From: Chloroflexus sp. Y-396-1
Lineage (GTDB): Bacteria; Chloroflexota; Chloroflexia; Chloroflexales; Chloroflexaceae
Reading direction: 5' to 3'
Assembly (NCBI RefSeq): GCF_000516515.1
Contig: NZ_KI911784.1
Coordinates: 3,448,633 to 3,512,632 of the forward strand
DNA length: 64,000 nt
Of this stretch, positions 1 through 9,296 are shown piece after piece. Each line of letters starts with the position of its first letter. The stretch's first letter is position 1. The translations under genes and the position numbers were made by a program. A model generated the notes under the pieces. The model was not told where the DNA came from. It saw only the letters and a list, made by a program, of their open reading frames with translations, and ran no database searches.

Positions 1-2202
1 ATTTAGATCACCGATAATCAAGACATCGGGATCGTTCACGCCGGTTGGATCGGTTGCCAACCATGCAGCCAGTGCATTCGCAGCATTGACACGAACAATA
101 TTACAGTTGCCCTGTCCATCACCAGCATCAGGTATATCACAGGGGCTTCCTTTGCTCTTGAAATGGTTGACACTGACGACAAAACGAGCACCAGTCGCGT
201 TGATCGCGAAGGCCTGTGCCAATGCTGCTCGATTCCGTGGTGCACTATCTCCGCCAGTAATGAACGTTGAACTATTCAACGCTGCCGTCTGCCCAATTGG
301 GGTGACCAGGGCTGGCTGATAGATAATCCCAACCTTAATCGCATCATTGCCCAGCGCGTCAATTTGACCGGTGGCGGCATCAACATCGATAAATGCGTAG
401 GTTCCCGGCGCTGTTGCGTTATTTAACCGGTCAACGAGATCGACAATTGCACTAGTTGGGCCATAGCCATCATTCTCTAACTCCATTAAGCCTAGCACGG
501 CTGGATTGAGCGCAACAATTGCCGCCACCGTCTTCGCAGTCTGCCGCGCAAATTCAGTGGCATTCTCGGCGCCGCGACAATTGGTTGGCCCACCAGTTAA
601 ACCATTTGTACAGCCACTGAAGGTGTTAAAGTAGTTGAGCAGGTTCATACCAACTACGGTTATGTTTCCACCGACATCAGGTGATGCAGTTGGTCGGGGA
701 TTTTCTGCTACAAAATTTGGTACCCCACCACCCGGATGCAGATCGCTTAAATCACCGACCGGACGCACACGATAGGCATTCCCACTCGCTGCATTCCCTG
801 ACCAGGTGTATGTCATGACGCCAATCAAACCGGTAACACTATCACCTCCACGCAGGGTATTAGTAGCGCTCAACGGATTACCGCCGCGGCCAAACAAGAT
901 CGGGTCGGGGTTCTGATTTTGCAAGTTATCATCAACAATAATCCGGTTGAGATCATTGGCCGCCTGTAACGCCTGCGCCAACGGACCCGGTGGGTAGAGA
1001 CTGGTCGGTTGATAGAGGCGATCTTCAGCCGACATCACCACTTGCCCAAAGCGACCGAGCTGGAAGTGTTCAGTCACTACCAACTTCATTGGAAAGCGCA
1101 CAAGCATCCCTTCAAAGCGCTCAAGATAGTCGGCAGAAGGGAAGGGCATGACTACATCAGTAGGATCAACAGTATCGTTCCCAATCACTGTGATCTGAAC
1201 TGCACTGATCTGGGTCTGACCTTGGAATTCGCTTACCGTTCCACGTACCTGAACTAGATTACCCAGGCTAACGTTGTTGTTGTTCCCGTTAAAGATGAAG
1301 ATACCCTCTGAGGTCAGCGGATCAGCATCCTGATCGGCAGCCTCCTCTTGCACATAGAACCCACGGAGATTAGGTGAAGGGCCTTCAAAATCGCCAATTA
1401 CTACACCTGCGATTAGTACCTCTTCGCCAACGCAGGGTGACGTGTCGGTCGTGCCCTGAATCTGGTGGATCGGCGTACTATTCGGTATATCAGGACAATT
1501 GCCCATCATTGGTGGAGGTGGGGGTGGTGTACTGCATGGGCTCTTGGGACTGTTGGTATTGCGTGGGTTTGGCGAGCCAGCACTAAAATCACTTGCGTTG
1601 TTATCGGTATCGATACAACCATTCCCATTGCGGAATGCTGCCGTCGTATTACTGAGCGTCGGTGCAGGTGCACCCTCAAAGAAATTGGCATTTCCATAGC
1701 CAACCAGATCAATAATCAACGCCTGCTGCGCCGGAGAGCACGGTGTCGAACCACCGTTGCACGCCAGGCCGTTGGTACTGTTCACCAGGGCAAACTTGCC
1801 GGCCGAGGCGCTGGCATTGATAGCACCACTTGCATCAGGTGCTGGCAACGGACTTCCGGTAGTCCCACCGGCTAACTGCACCAGATAATATTGACCAGGC
1901 TCCAATGAGCCACTCAGCAGCACAATCGGATTGCTACCAAAATTACCTGTTCCGGTAGCACTGGCATACTGAATTGACAATCCGTTCAAACTGACGGTTG
2001 TCGGCCCCCGATTAAAGATCTCGACAAAATCGTTTGTATACGGTGCACCGCTGTTTCCACCACCGCCATACACCTGACTGATTACCAGGTCTGCACTGAT
2101 GGCCCGCACAATCGGTACTGCGGACGCAAACGGTACCAGGATGCACGCAACAACGAGCAACACACTTACCCAGTGACGTATCCAACTGAACGTCCCATGC
2201 AT
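1..2202 (-). CDS. ExeM/NucH-family extracellular nuclease, 3' end outside window
   Basis: Secreted endonuclease probably used to degrade extracellular DNA. The reading frame runs from an ATG at 2202, preceded by GAGGTGA, to the window edge without a stop (734 codons). Residues 9-30 form a signal peptide. A lamin-tail-type beta domain follows from about residue 37 (DLVISQVYGGGGNSG) to 165. A beta-rich region at about 225-330 (GEEVLIAGVVIGDFEG) resembles the nucleic-acid-binding segment of NucH/ExeM proteins. The endonuclease/exonuclease/phosphatase domain starts near residue 510 (VVGMNLLNYFNTF), has the metal-binding Glu in LMELENDGYG near 574 and NHFKSKG near 679, and reaches the GDLN motif exactly at the window edge. 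Only the catalytic C-terminus is missing from view. Family assignment is from domain order and motifs; substrate is inferred. Confidence 0.85.
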   Translation of the reverse strand, partial: MHGTFSWIRHWVSVLLVVACILVPFASAVPIVRAISADLVISQVYGGGGNSGAPYTNDFVEIFNRGPTTVSLNGLSIQYASATGTGNFGSNPIVLLSGSLEPGQYYLVQLAGGTTGSPLPAPDASGAINASASAGKFALVNSTNGLACNGGSTPCSPAQQALIIDLVGYGNANFFEGAPAPTLSNTTAAFRNGNGCIDTDNNASDFSAGSPNPRNTNSPKSPCSTPPPPPPMMGNCPDIPNSTPIHQIQGTTDTSPCVGEEVLIAGVVIGDFEGPSPNLRGFYVQEEAADQDADPLTSEGIFIFNGNNNNVSLGNLVQVRGTVSEFQGQTQISAVQITVIGNDTVDPTDVVMPFPSADYLERFEGMLVRFPMKLVVTEHFQLGRFGQVVMSAEDRLYQPTSLYPPGPLAQALQAANDLNRIIVDDNLQNQNPDPILFGRGGNPLSATNTLRGGDSVTGLIGVMTYTWSGNAASGNAYRVRPVGDLSDLHPGGGVPNFVAENPRPTASPDVGGNITVVGMNLLNYFNTFSGCTNGLTGGPTNCRGAENATEFARQTAKTVAAIVALNPAVLGLMELENDGYGPTSAIVDLVDRLNNATAPGTYAFIDVDAATGQIDALGNDAIKVGIIYQPALVTPIGQTAALNSSTFITGGDSAPRNRAALAQAFAINATGARFVVSVNHFKSKGSPCDIPDAGDGQGNCNIVRVNAANALAAWLATDPTGVNDPDVLIIGDLN

Positions 2203-3032
2203 ACTTCACCTCATCAGTTTACAAATACGTGTTTGCCAACCAGCAACAGTACCCTACGGTTAGAGAGGAAAGTAGAAGCAAGATGAACCGCAATATTGAG
2301 TGGTCGGGCGTTGTTCATCATAAAAGGGGATTTTGAAATCGATGTTAAGCGGAGGATATAAAACACATCAATTTGATGACAGTTTTTTCATCAAGAAAAT
2401 AAAAATTTTGTTAACCGATTATAGAGGCGACCAGAGCTTTTCAAGAGTTTTTCCCAAGCTGGTAATGGCGATGTAGGAGAGGAAATAGTGGTTCATGCCC
2501 TATGGGGCGCAACGAACAATGAATATAGCGATGGGAACGGTGACATCACACTATTTGCAGGTGAGACCATACACATCGCGCAAGACATCTGCTGCTGCAT
2601 ACCCATCCAGACCTGTCGGTGACCGGCGCTCCAAACGGCACGCTCTCCCTGTTTGCGACCAGACGACGAACCAACCGAACCTGATGTTACAGCACAATGG
2701 ATATGGGAGTAGCTCTCATTGCCGATCCAGATCGTTCTGCTGCAAATCTCTGCCTCATGGTGCAATCCGATTGAAAAGCAGTGATGCTTGTTGCGGAAAA
2801 CGGTTATACACTTGCGTCGCCAGGTGGACGATCTGTCACGGGTGCGTGAGGAATTTATCGCTTCGTTGTCAGTTTCTCCGGCGGTTCGACCGACCCTCTC
2901 CGATCCGTTAGTCTATCTACCGGATGTGATGCTTAAAGCTAACCCGCCATGTGGTACACTGATGCGACCTGTATTATGAGCTGAATATTATGGGCTGAAC
3001 GCCTGCGCTATTAGGCAGGTGCAATCTACGCT
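2203..3032. other. 830-bp intergenic region with gene remnant
   Basis: No intact gene is supported. The first 250 bp are AT-rich. On the minus strand they contain a TATAAT (2418-2423) with a poorly spaced TTGAAA upstream, which may be the nuclease promoter (weak). The plus strand from 2697 to 2979 holds a probable decayed two-component gene, listed separately. Confidence 0.5.
2697..2979 (+). pseudogene. Decayed response-regulator/histidine-kinase remnant
   Basis: From 2697 one frame reads GVALIADPDRSAANLCLMVQ, has a TGA at 2772-2774, and continues in the same frame with VMLVAENGYTLA. This has the look of a receiver domain: beta-1 with its acidic residue, helix 1, then the V-ENG segment. A second frame, from 2788, reads RQVDDLSRVREEFIASLS, which resembles the linker that precedes the phospho-His of HisKA domains, but the expected HELRTPL does not follow. 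The simplest reading is a degraded two-component gene with a stop and a frameshift. Similarity was judged by eye over short stretches, so this is tentative. Confidence 0.3.
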
Positions 3033-3569
3033 TCAACGCTGCCCGTTACACGTTTCGGGCGACCACAAACCACGCTTTGCGGCGCGGGCATCGGCTTCTG
3101 CGGCTCGAAAGATAGCCTGGTAGCGGTATGGAACGTTGTAGGTATACTCGTAAGCGTATCCCTGCCAAATTTGTTCCAGGTTAACCATTCGACCATCTTC
3201 GAGCCAGACATAACGTAACAGACGCCCAAACTGGTCACGTGAATCCTGACTGGGGTCGTCTTCGAGGAGTACGGTTTTATTGTCGAGAAGAGCACGGGCA
3301 TTGGTGGCCGCTTCTTTACCAAAACATTCGACCGTTCGTCGCGGATCGACCGACTCGGGGGTATTGATACCGATCAGTCGAACTCGCTCTTCACGTCGAT
3401 CGATACGGACAATAATGGTATCGCCGTCAACAACCCGCACAACTCGAGCGCGGGTGAGGTTGTCGGGCAGCGGTGGATAGTCGAAAAGGGTTGTTTCTGA
3501 TCCTCCAGACTGGCTACAGCCGATTGTGAATAGGAGTAGTATCAGGATTGTAAGTACTCGTTGCTGCAT
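3033..3569 (-). CDS. Thermonuclease-like (SNase) lipoprotein
   Basis: Predicted calcium-dependent nuclease of the staphylococcal nuclease family, anchored outside the membrane. The ATG at 3569 is preferred over an upstream TTG because AGGGA lies 7 nt before it and the protein then starts with a lipoprotein signal (FTIGC, lipid-modified Cys18). The 178-residue protein has the SNase core: RVVDGDTIIV, RVRLIGINTPES (Arg and Glu of the active site) and RDQFGRLLRYVW (second Arg). The second acidic calcium ligand, usually Asp in G-D-TPE, is Asn here (GINTPE), so metal binding may be altered. It stands alone, with PhoU divergent on the other strand. Confidence 0.88.
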   Translation of the reverse strand: MQQRVLTILILLLFTIGCSQSGGSETTLFDYPPLPDNLTRARVVRVVDGDTIIVRIDRREERVRLIGINTPESVDPRRTVECFGKEAATNARALLDNKTVLLEDDPSQDSRDQFGRLLRYVWLEDGRMVNLEQIWQGYAYEYTYNVPYRYQAIFRAAEADARAAKRGLWSPETCNGQR

Positions 3570-3775
3570 AGTTGTTCCCTCTCGAAGCAAGTCTGAAAGT
3601 CTTCTTCCGTTCCTCTGTATCTTACCTCATCAACTTCTTCTGTCTATGGCCCGATCGATGGATAAAGACAACCGCCGGGCATTTTTGAAAGACCTGCGCA
3701 CCCCTCTAGCAAAATCGTACCAAAACGTGTATCCTGGAAGTGTGGAGGGTAGATTATCGTGGAGGGGAAATCTTC

Positions 3776-4426
3776 ATGCGACCACGTGAACACTTTGATC
3801 AGGAGCTCGATGCGCTACGCAGTCAGGTGGTGAATTTGGGACATGCAGTGAGTGAGGCGCTCGCTAGAGCAATCACAGCTCTCGAACGGGGTGATGTCGA
3901 ATTGGCACGAGCGGTCGTTAGTAATGATGCCGAGATTAATGAGGCGAAAAACGCCATTGAGCAACACGCTATCCAGCTTATTGCAACCCAGCAACCGGTA
4001 GCTCGCGATTTGCGCCGGATTGTCGCGGCAATGGCAATCAGTTATGAACTGGAACGCATCGCTGATTATGCCAAAAGCACTGCCAAAATGGTGGTCGGCA
4101 GCCCCGATCCCAATCGTGGGCCGTTGGTTGCACCAGCAGAGTTGGTCGCTCTCGGTAAGGTGGCGCGAGCTAATCTTGAGCGTACATTACAGGCCCTAAG
4201 CAATGGCGACGCCGAGACAATTAAGGATATCGTTGCTCGCGAAGATGAGATCGACCACGATTATAAACAGCTTAAGCGGGCTATGGTAGCACAACTGACA
4301 CCACCAGAGACAGCCGATCTGCTGTTTATCGCCCATAATTTCGAGCGGGTTTCGGATCGAGCATTGAATATGGTCGAAAAGATTATTTTTATGACAAGAG
4401 GTGATCAGGTTGAGCTGAACGACTGA
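3776..4426 (+). CDS. phoU: Phosphate signalling protein PhoU
   Basis: Cytoplasmic regulator that links the Pst phosphate transporter to the PhoR/PhoB system. The 216-residue protein is all-helical and made of two PhoU repeats. The first carries EINEAKNAIEQHAIQLIATQQP and RDLRRIVAAMAISYELERIADYAK; the second has REDEIDHDYKQLKR and FIAHNFERVSDRALNM. The E/D-x-x-x-D pattern of each repeat matches the metal-cluster motifs of the family. The start at 3776 has a strong GGAGGGGAAA just upstream; an upstream GTG in frame is less likely. No pst or pho genes adjoin it here. Confidence 0.93.
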   Translation: MRPREHFDQELDALRSQVVNLGHAVSEALARAITALERGDVELARAVVSNDAEINEAKNAIEQHAIQLIATQQPVARDLRRIVAAMAISYELERIADYAKSTAKMVVGSPDPNRGPLVAPAELVALGKVARANLERTLQALSNGDAETIKDIVAREDEIDHDYKQLKRAMVAQLTPPETADLLFIAHNFERVSDRALNMVEKIIFMTRGDQVELND

Positions 4427-5065
4427 TATGGCTTGATGGTGATCATCCACATCAATGAGTATGGCTGTTTTCATACTCGCTTGCGGTAGGGCTTTTCAAA
4501 GTCTCCGGGTCGTGTTTGATGTGCTGGTGAACGTTACATACCTGCTCACGGTTTTGCATCGCAGATATGTTCAGCGTTTTCCGTTTTTGGTCGTGTTCGC
4601 TAATGAATGTCTTTCTCACCCTCGTGGTACACTCTGCCCCACGCGCTTTCCTGGGAGCGCGCGCCTCTGGCTCGCATGGTGCGGGGTGCGGGTGGAACCC
4701 ATCGTTCGGCGCATCAGCACGCAATCGGGGGCGGGTTCCAAACCCGCCCCTACCGTGCGGTGACAGGTATGATCGGCGCGAGCACCAAGGCTTAGTCGCA
4801 GATCACCGTCGGAATGGGAAGCTGCGTACCGCTACACGCATAGCAGATGAGTGGAGAATCTCTTCTCTCGCACTCCTCTCACCTTCATCCTACTGCGTAG
4901 AGTGAAAAAACCTTTGAGAAGCCCTAGAGAAATAAGGAGATTGGTGCCCTCTGTAGTGCGGGTATAGGCCCGTATAAACCACTCTGAAATCACTATCGCG
5001 CATCCATGTGGACAGGTCGATAATCCATCACTCCTATTCCTGTGGTGTGCTCTTTGACAGTCTCT
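4427..5065. other. 639-bp intergenic region with dispersed repeats
   Basis: No gene is supported. It holds a dispersed repeat core GTTTTTGGTCGTGTTCGC (about 4586-4603), which recurs inverted near 19435-19452. It also has a relative of the CGCGGGCC-type palindrome near 4652-4680 and a perfect 10-bp palindrome GGGGCGGGTT-CCA-AACCCGCCCC at 4728-4750, which recurs near 33150. The last 300 bp show nothing recognisable. Confidence 0.55.
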
Positions 5066-5407
5066 TTACTGCTGTAACCATTCCAAGCGAACAAATGTCA
5101 CTACTGCGGCGAGGAATGCCATACCTAGACTAAACCAGGCGCTCAGTTCAGCAATTCGGTTCTGCTCAGCCTCTGCGGCAAGTCGGAGTGCGCGTAAATT
5201 GGTGTCGGCCAGTCCCATCACCCCTTGTTGCAACGCCTGTCGTGTCGCTTCGATAAGTTCCTGTTGGTGAAGCAATAACCAGGCCGCTCCAATTGCACGG
5301 GCGGAGAGGTACGCAATGATGCCAGCAAGGGTACCGATCAGAAGTGCTAATAACAGCCGTACCAACCAGGCCTGCAACGTGTCGGAAGTAGAGCTATGCG
5401 CAACCAT
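5066..5407 (-). CDS. Small two-span membrane protein of unknown function
   Basis: Not recognised as a named family. The 113-residue protein has an N-terminal membrane span (LLLALLIGTLAGIIAYL), a central amphipathic helical stretch rich in Gln, Glu and Ala, and a second span (FSLGMAFLAAVVTFV). It starts 4 nt after the stop of the large vWA gene, so the two are surely cotranscribed and probably work at the same membrane. The chosen ATG (5407) directly abuts an AGGAGG sequence, which is too close for normal use. A GTG at 5425, inside the upstream gene, is an alternative start. Confidence 0.65.
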   Translation of the reverse strand: MVAHSSTSDTLQAWLVRLLLALLIGTLAGIIAYLSARAIGAAWLLLHQQELIEATRQALQQGVMGLADTNLRALRLAAEAEQNRIAELSAWFSLGMAFLAAVVTFVRLEWLQQ

Positions 5408-5411
5408 CCTC

Positions 5412-8258
5412 CTATTCTCCCTCACCAGTAATGCGTTTCCGCGCTCGCTCCTTTGCAGCACGTAGTCTGGTTAGCGCATCTTCTGGCTGAACCGTTGTCG
5501 ATGGCGGTGGTGGCGTCGATAGTTGCGTAGGTGGTGTCTCTTCTAGCGGAAGCTGAACGCGATCTGCAACCATCTGCCGTCGAGCCTGATCACGGGCGGC
5601 TCGCAAGCGACTGAGCACTGGATCGGGCGCTACTGACACTGACTTCCTGTGTCGTAGTGTACCGAGCGCGCTAAAATCACTACGTCGAATCATCAATCGT
5701 CGCAACGCTATATCAAGCGGGAGCAGGATGAGTGCCAACCAGAGCAACGGCAGAGCAATTTCCTGAGCCGAAAAAACCCGATTAAGGCGATCAAAAACTG
5801 CTGCCGGGTCACTAATGAGCCGACCATTTGTGGTTGTCGCCAGCTCGTTTAGCAATCCCGGATTAGCCTGCGCGCTGCGGTATTCAGAAGAGTAGGGGAC
5901 AACCATCCCGGCAGTTTCTTGCACAACCACCCGATCACCTCTCATGCCGGAAATCTGTACCAGGTAGGTGCCAGGATTAGGGCTTTCCAATCGGGCCTGA
6001 TACTGATTGGGCGCCACCTGAGTCAGTGGGATTTCACGCCGTGAACCATCGCCGCCGATTAAGGTTGCAACCACATTCAAATCATTTTGCCCACTGTCGG
6101 TAACCAGGCGAACGACCGTTTCACTGCCGGTTACCGCTACTTCGGCTTTTACATTTTGCCCAACACGCGGAATAAGATCGCCAACGAGCTGCGAAACAAA
6201 CCGCGGAAATCCGTCCCAGGTGATCCAGTCGTGTGCCCACTTACCCTTTGTATCACTTAACCAGGCCGCACTGCGCCCAAGCCCGAATTGCCAGGTCGCC
6301 AGGATCGGTTGTTGATCTTCGGTAGCCAGCACCAATTGGGCAGTGCTTTTCAACGTACTGCCGTTGTATCCATACAATGGTGGTGTCGCACTAATACCGG
6401 CCAGGATTGGACTGCTACTGTAGCGTATTGGAATAAATGGCTGTTCAACAATATAATTCCCGATCGTCGTAATTGTCTCTTGCACGAAGATTTGTGGTAC
6501 GTCGGCCATATCAACTACCGGATAGTAACGTCCACCACCCTCGGCAGCCAGTTGCTGCAAATAGCTCGCCGAACCGCTCCCGGCGGCTACCGTCGTCAGC
6601 GTAATACCCTGTTCACGCAACCGCGCTGCTACATCGAGTTGATCGCCGCCACTTCCCCAGCCATCGGTCAATAAGACAATATGCTTGATCCGGGCATCAA
6701 CCTGTTGCAGTACCTCCTCAGCCCGCAGCAAACCTGCCCGAATATTGGTTGGCCCGCGAGGTTCGAGACCAGCGATTGCATTCATAACCTGTTCAACTGT
6801 TGCCCCACGAGTGGCCGGAAATGCAGCAGATGCTGCCCCATCAAAGGTGACAACGCCGACCGTATCCTGTGGGCCAAGCAAAGCGGTAGCCTGAGCAATC
6901 GCATCTTTGGCAATATCGATCTTCCGTTCGCTCGAAGAAGTCACCGGTACACCACGGTCAGGATCGGCGCAGTGACAGGCATCCATTGAGCCTGATTTAT
7001 CGATGACAAAGACGATTGCCAGATCGGGTCGTAGCTCACGATCACGCACATCCATGTAGACCGGCAACGCCTCTTCCACCGCAGTACGACCATACCCACC
7101 AACGCCAAAGCTGTTTTCGCCGCCGATCATCAAGAGACCACGACCTAGATCACGCACATAGCCGGGAATTGCCTGCATTAGGCCAACCGGTAAGGCGCGT
7201 GCCGGCGTATTGACCAGTACCAATACATCGTAGGTACTCAGATCGGCCAGTGTGCGCGGTGCTGCTTCAGGTGAGATCAGCTCGGCGGTGATACCGGTGG
7301 CGGTAAGAGCCGTGACCAATGGTCGAGCATCGGCTGCCTCTCGGGCAATAAGCAAAATCCGCGGTGGTCCTTGTACCCGGATCAACGCGGCAGCTTCATT
7401 GTTCTGAATTCGACCATCATCGGCCGCTTCAACCTGCACCCGATACCGGCGAAAACCATTGCCTTCCACCGGCACTAGAAACTCTACCGGAGTGACACCA
7501 GGTGAAAGCTCAAGCACACGTTCTTCAACAATACCGGTGTCGTCAATCAGTCGGACTACGGCTGACTGGCTGACATTGCTTTCGACATTGGCAACAATGA
7601 CTGCCTCTTGACCATCGCGGACACTGTTAGGAGCTTCAATACTGGCAACCAGCACTTCCGCATCGGTATTTACCAGCGTTAGATCAACAATGTCGATGGG
7701 AATACCACGACTGGCTGCCAGACGAGCAGCATCGATTGCCCGTCCGCTATTTTCACCGCCATCCGAAAGGAGTACCAATCGCTTTTGGGTATCAGCCGGA
7801 AAGAGTGCCATACCAAGCTGAATTGCCGCTTCAATATTGGTGCGATGCGCGATCGGAATAGACGTAATCCGTCCCAATCGTCGATCACTATCGGGGGTAC
7901 GCTCAACCAGAGCATTGTCGCCAAATACAACAATTGCTGCCTGGTCATCAGCAGGCATCGCCTGGAGCGCATCGCGAATAAACGCCTCTGCCTGGGCCCT
8001 CGTCGATGCCGGCATCGAATCGCTCCCATCCAACAGAAAGACGGTTGTCAGTCGATCAACTGGACGCACAAATTGAACGCCGGCAAATGCGAAGATTAGC
8101 ATCACCGCAATCACGGTACGTACAGTGAGACTGGCCCAAAACCGCAGCGGTGATAAGCGACGCGGTGCAAACAGGGCGATCACCACCATACCAACCGGCA
8201 CGAGGAGCAACCAGAGGGCTTCAGGATAAATGAAAGAAATATACGGCATAGGCGGCAT
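5412..8258 (-). CDS. Membrane protein with two vWA domains and a GATase-like domain
   Basis: A 948-residue protein. Two N-terminal spans (about residues 13-31 and 45-63) resemble BatA-type proteins. The first vWA domain has its metal site at DGSDS (77-81). A segment with GGENSFGVGGYGRT (near 380) matches the amidotransferase-like domain often joined to such proteins. It runs into a second vWA with DKSGS (near 420), which carries a small Cys/His insert DACHCADPD. Beta domains follow, then a C-terminal span near 835-850 and a charged cytosolic tail. Related proteins are thought to act with MoxR-type ATPases in envelope processes, but no MoxR gene is visible here and the function is unknown. An ATG at 8249 is an equally possible start; neither has a clear ribosome site. 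Confidence 0.85.
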   Translation of the reverse strand: MPPMPYISFIYPEALWLLLVPVGMVVIALFAPRRLSPLRFWASLTVRTVIAVMLIFAFAGVQFVRPVDRLTTVFLLDGSDSMPASTRAQAEAFIRDALQAMPADDQAAIVVFGDNALVERTPDSDRRLGRITSIPIAHRTNIEAAIQLGMALFPADTQKRLVLLSDGGENSGRAIDAARLAASRGIPIDIVDLTLVNTDAEVLVASIEAPNSVRDGQEAVIVANVESNVSQSAVVRLIDDTGIVEERVLELSPGVTPVEFLVPVEGNGFRRYRVQVEAADDGRIQNNEAAALIRVQGPPRILLIAREAADARPLVTALTATGITAELISPEAAPRTLADLSTYDVLVLVNTPARALPVGLMQAIPGYVRDLGRGLLMIGGENSFGVGGYGRTAVEEALPVYMDVRDRELRPDLAIVFVIDKSGSMDACHCADPDRGVPVTSSSERKIDIAKDAIAQATALLGPQDTVGVVTFDGAASAAFPATRGATVEQVMNAIAGLEPRGPTNIRAGLLRAEEVLQQVDARIKHIVLLTDGWGSGGDQLDVAARLREQGITLTTVAAGSGSASYLQQLAAEGGGRYYPVVDMADVPQIFVQETITTIGNYIVEQPFIPIRYSSSPILAGISATPPLYGYNGSTLKSTAQLVLATEDQQPILATWQFGLGRSAAWLSDTKGKWAHDWITWDGFPRFVSQLVGDLIPRVGQNVKAEVAVTGSETVVRLVTDSGQNDLNVVATLIGGDGSRREIPLTQVAPNQYQARLESPNPGTYLVQISGMRGDRVVVQETAGMVVPYSSEYRSAQANPGLLNELATTTNGRLISDPAAVFDRLNRVFSAQEIALPLLWLALILLPLDIALRRLMIRRSDFSALGTLRHRKSVSVAPDPVLSRLRAARDQARRQMVADRVQLPLEETPPTQLSTPPPPSTTVQPEDALTRLRAAKERARKRITGEGE

Positions 8259-8372
8259 TATTCACGACTGATGTGTGTTCGTGCTTTCATTGTACCGGTA
8301 ATGAACAGTGCTGACAAGACAACATGACCTCTTTTTTTAGACGTCACGATCACTGTGAGGGTTCCCCTTTAG

Positions 8373-8405
8373 AAAAAATGGCGCATCCATAGACAGGATG
8401 CGCCA
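8373..8405 (-). terminator. Intrinsic terminator after the DJ-1/PfpI gene
   Basis: On the minus strand a 10-bp perfect stem (TGGCGCATCC / GGATGCGCCA) with a 7-nt loop is followed at once by TTTTTT. It lies 22 nt after the stop codon of the gene ending at 8427. Confidence 0.9.
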
Positions 8406-8426
8406 CGCACGATTGACAAAGGTAGA

Positions 8427-9032
8427 TTAAGCGGCGACAGCCTCACTTTGCGGTTCAATCTCGATCTTCGCGCCAAGAACCTTCAAGAACTGCGCTAACC
8501 ATGCCGGATGAGCCGGCCAGGCGGGTGCTGTCACCAGGTTGCCATCGGTGATTGCCTGATCGGCAGGCAATTCGTGGTACTCAGCTCCGATCAGCGGGAG
8601 ATCAGGTCCAACGGCTGCATACGCCGTGCAGCGACGACCGTTGAGGACGCCAGCAGCAGCCAACACCTGAAGACCGTGGCAAATCGCTGCTACCGGCTTA
8701 TTGGCGGTGAAGAAGTGGCGTGTAATTTCGAGCACACGCGGGTTTAGCCGAATATACTCAGGCGCTCGCCCACCAGGGATCACCAGCGCGTCGTACTCGT
8801 GTTCGTTTACATCGTCAAAGTTCTGGTTGAGCGTGAAGTTGTGACCTCGTTTCTCACTATACGTCTGATCTCCTTCAAAATCGTGTACGGCAGTCCGAAC
8901 GAATTCACCAGCTTTCTTGCCTGGACAAACAGCATGGACCTGATACCCGAGAGCGGCGAGGGCCTGGAAAGGAACCATAACCTCGTAGTCCTCTACGTAG
9001 TCGCCGACCAGAAAGAGGATCTTCTTCGCCAT
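8427..9032 (-). CDS. DJ-1/PfpI family protein
   Basis: Class-I-amidotransferase-fold protein of about 201 residues. It begins [20 protein letters not shown], with the conserved Glu after the first strand, and has the nucleophile elbow AAICHG (Cys, then His) typical of PfpI/DJ-1 proteins. Family members act as deglycases, chaperones or peptidases in stress response; which applies cannot be told from sequence. The ATG at 9032 follows GGAGGAGGAG and fits the family's N-terminus, so the longer frame was rejected. It is monocistronic, with its own terminator at 8373-8405. Confidence 0.9.
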   Translation of the reverse strand: MAKKILFLVGDYVEDYEVMVPFQALAALGYQVHAVCPGKKAGEFVRTAVHDFEGDQTYSEKRGHNFTLNQNFDDVNEHEYDALVIPGGRAPEYIRLNPRVLEITRHFFTANKPVAAICHGLQVLAAAGVLNGRRCTAYAAVGPDLPLIGAEYHELPADQAITDGNLVTAPAWPAHPAWLAQFLKVLGAKIEIEPQSEAVAA

Positions 9033-9137
9033 AGCTACTCCTCCTCCTATATAGTTATTGACTTCCTTGTCAGTGCATTGCATAGTGGGATGACTTCAGA
9101 TTAGCATAGCTCACTCCAACTGTCAACACTATCTGCT

Positions 9138-9258
9138 AAAGGCCTGTCCGGAATACCTTGTTGCAGAAGAAGATCGGTTGGGACGCAGCGCCGCTGTGCC
9201 CGTACATCGATTAGGTTTCATCCGCCGTATCGTGAGACGATGTTTCGGATAGGCTCTT
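9138..9258. repeat. Possible MITE-like element
   Basis: Imperfect terminal inverted repeats GGCCTGTCCGGAATACC (about 9140-9156) and, on the opposite strand, AGCCTATCCGAAACATC (about 9238-9254) enclose about 80 bp without a gene. Twelve of 17 positions agree. Judged by eye only. Confidence 0.3.
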
Positions 9259-9296
9259 AATACCTGTACCGAAGCCGAAAGTGCCGAGAAGCCATC

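Noticed and set aside
2495-2911. 138-codon plus-strand gene
   Set aside because: Composition is rich in Ser, Arg, Cys and His without a motif; the overlapping frames carry the two-component remnant instead.
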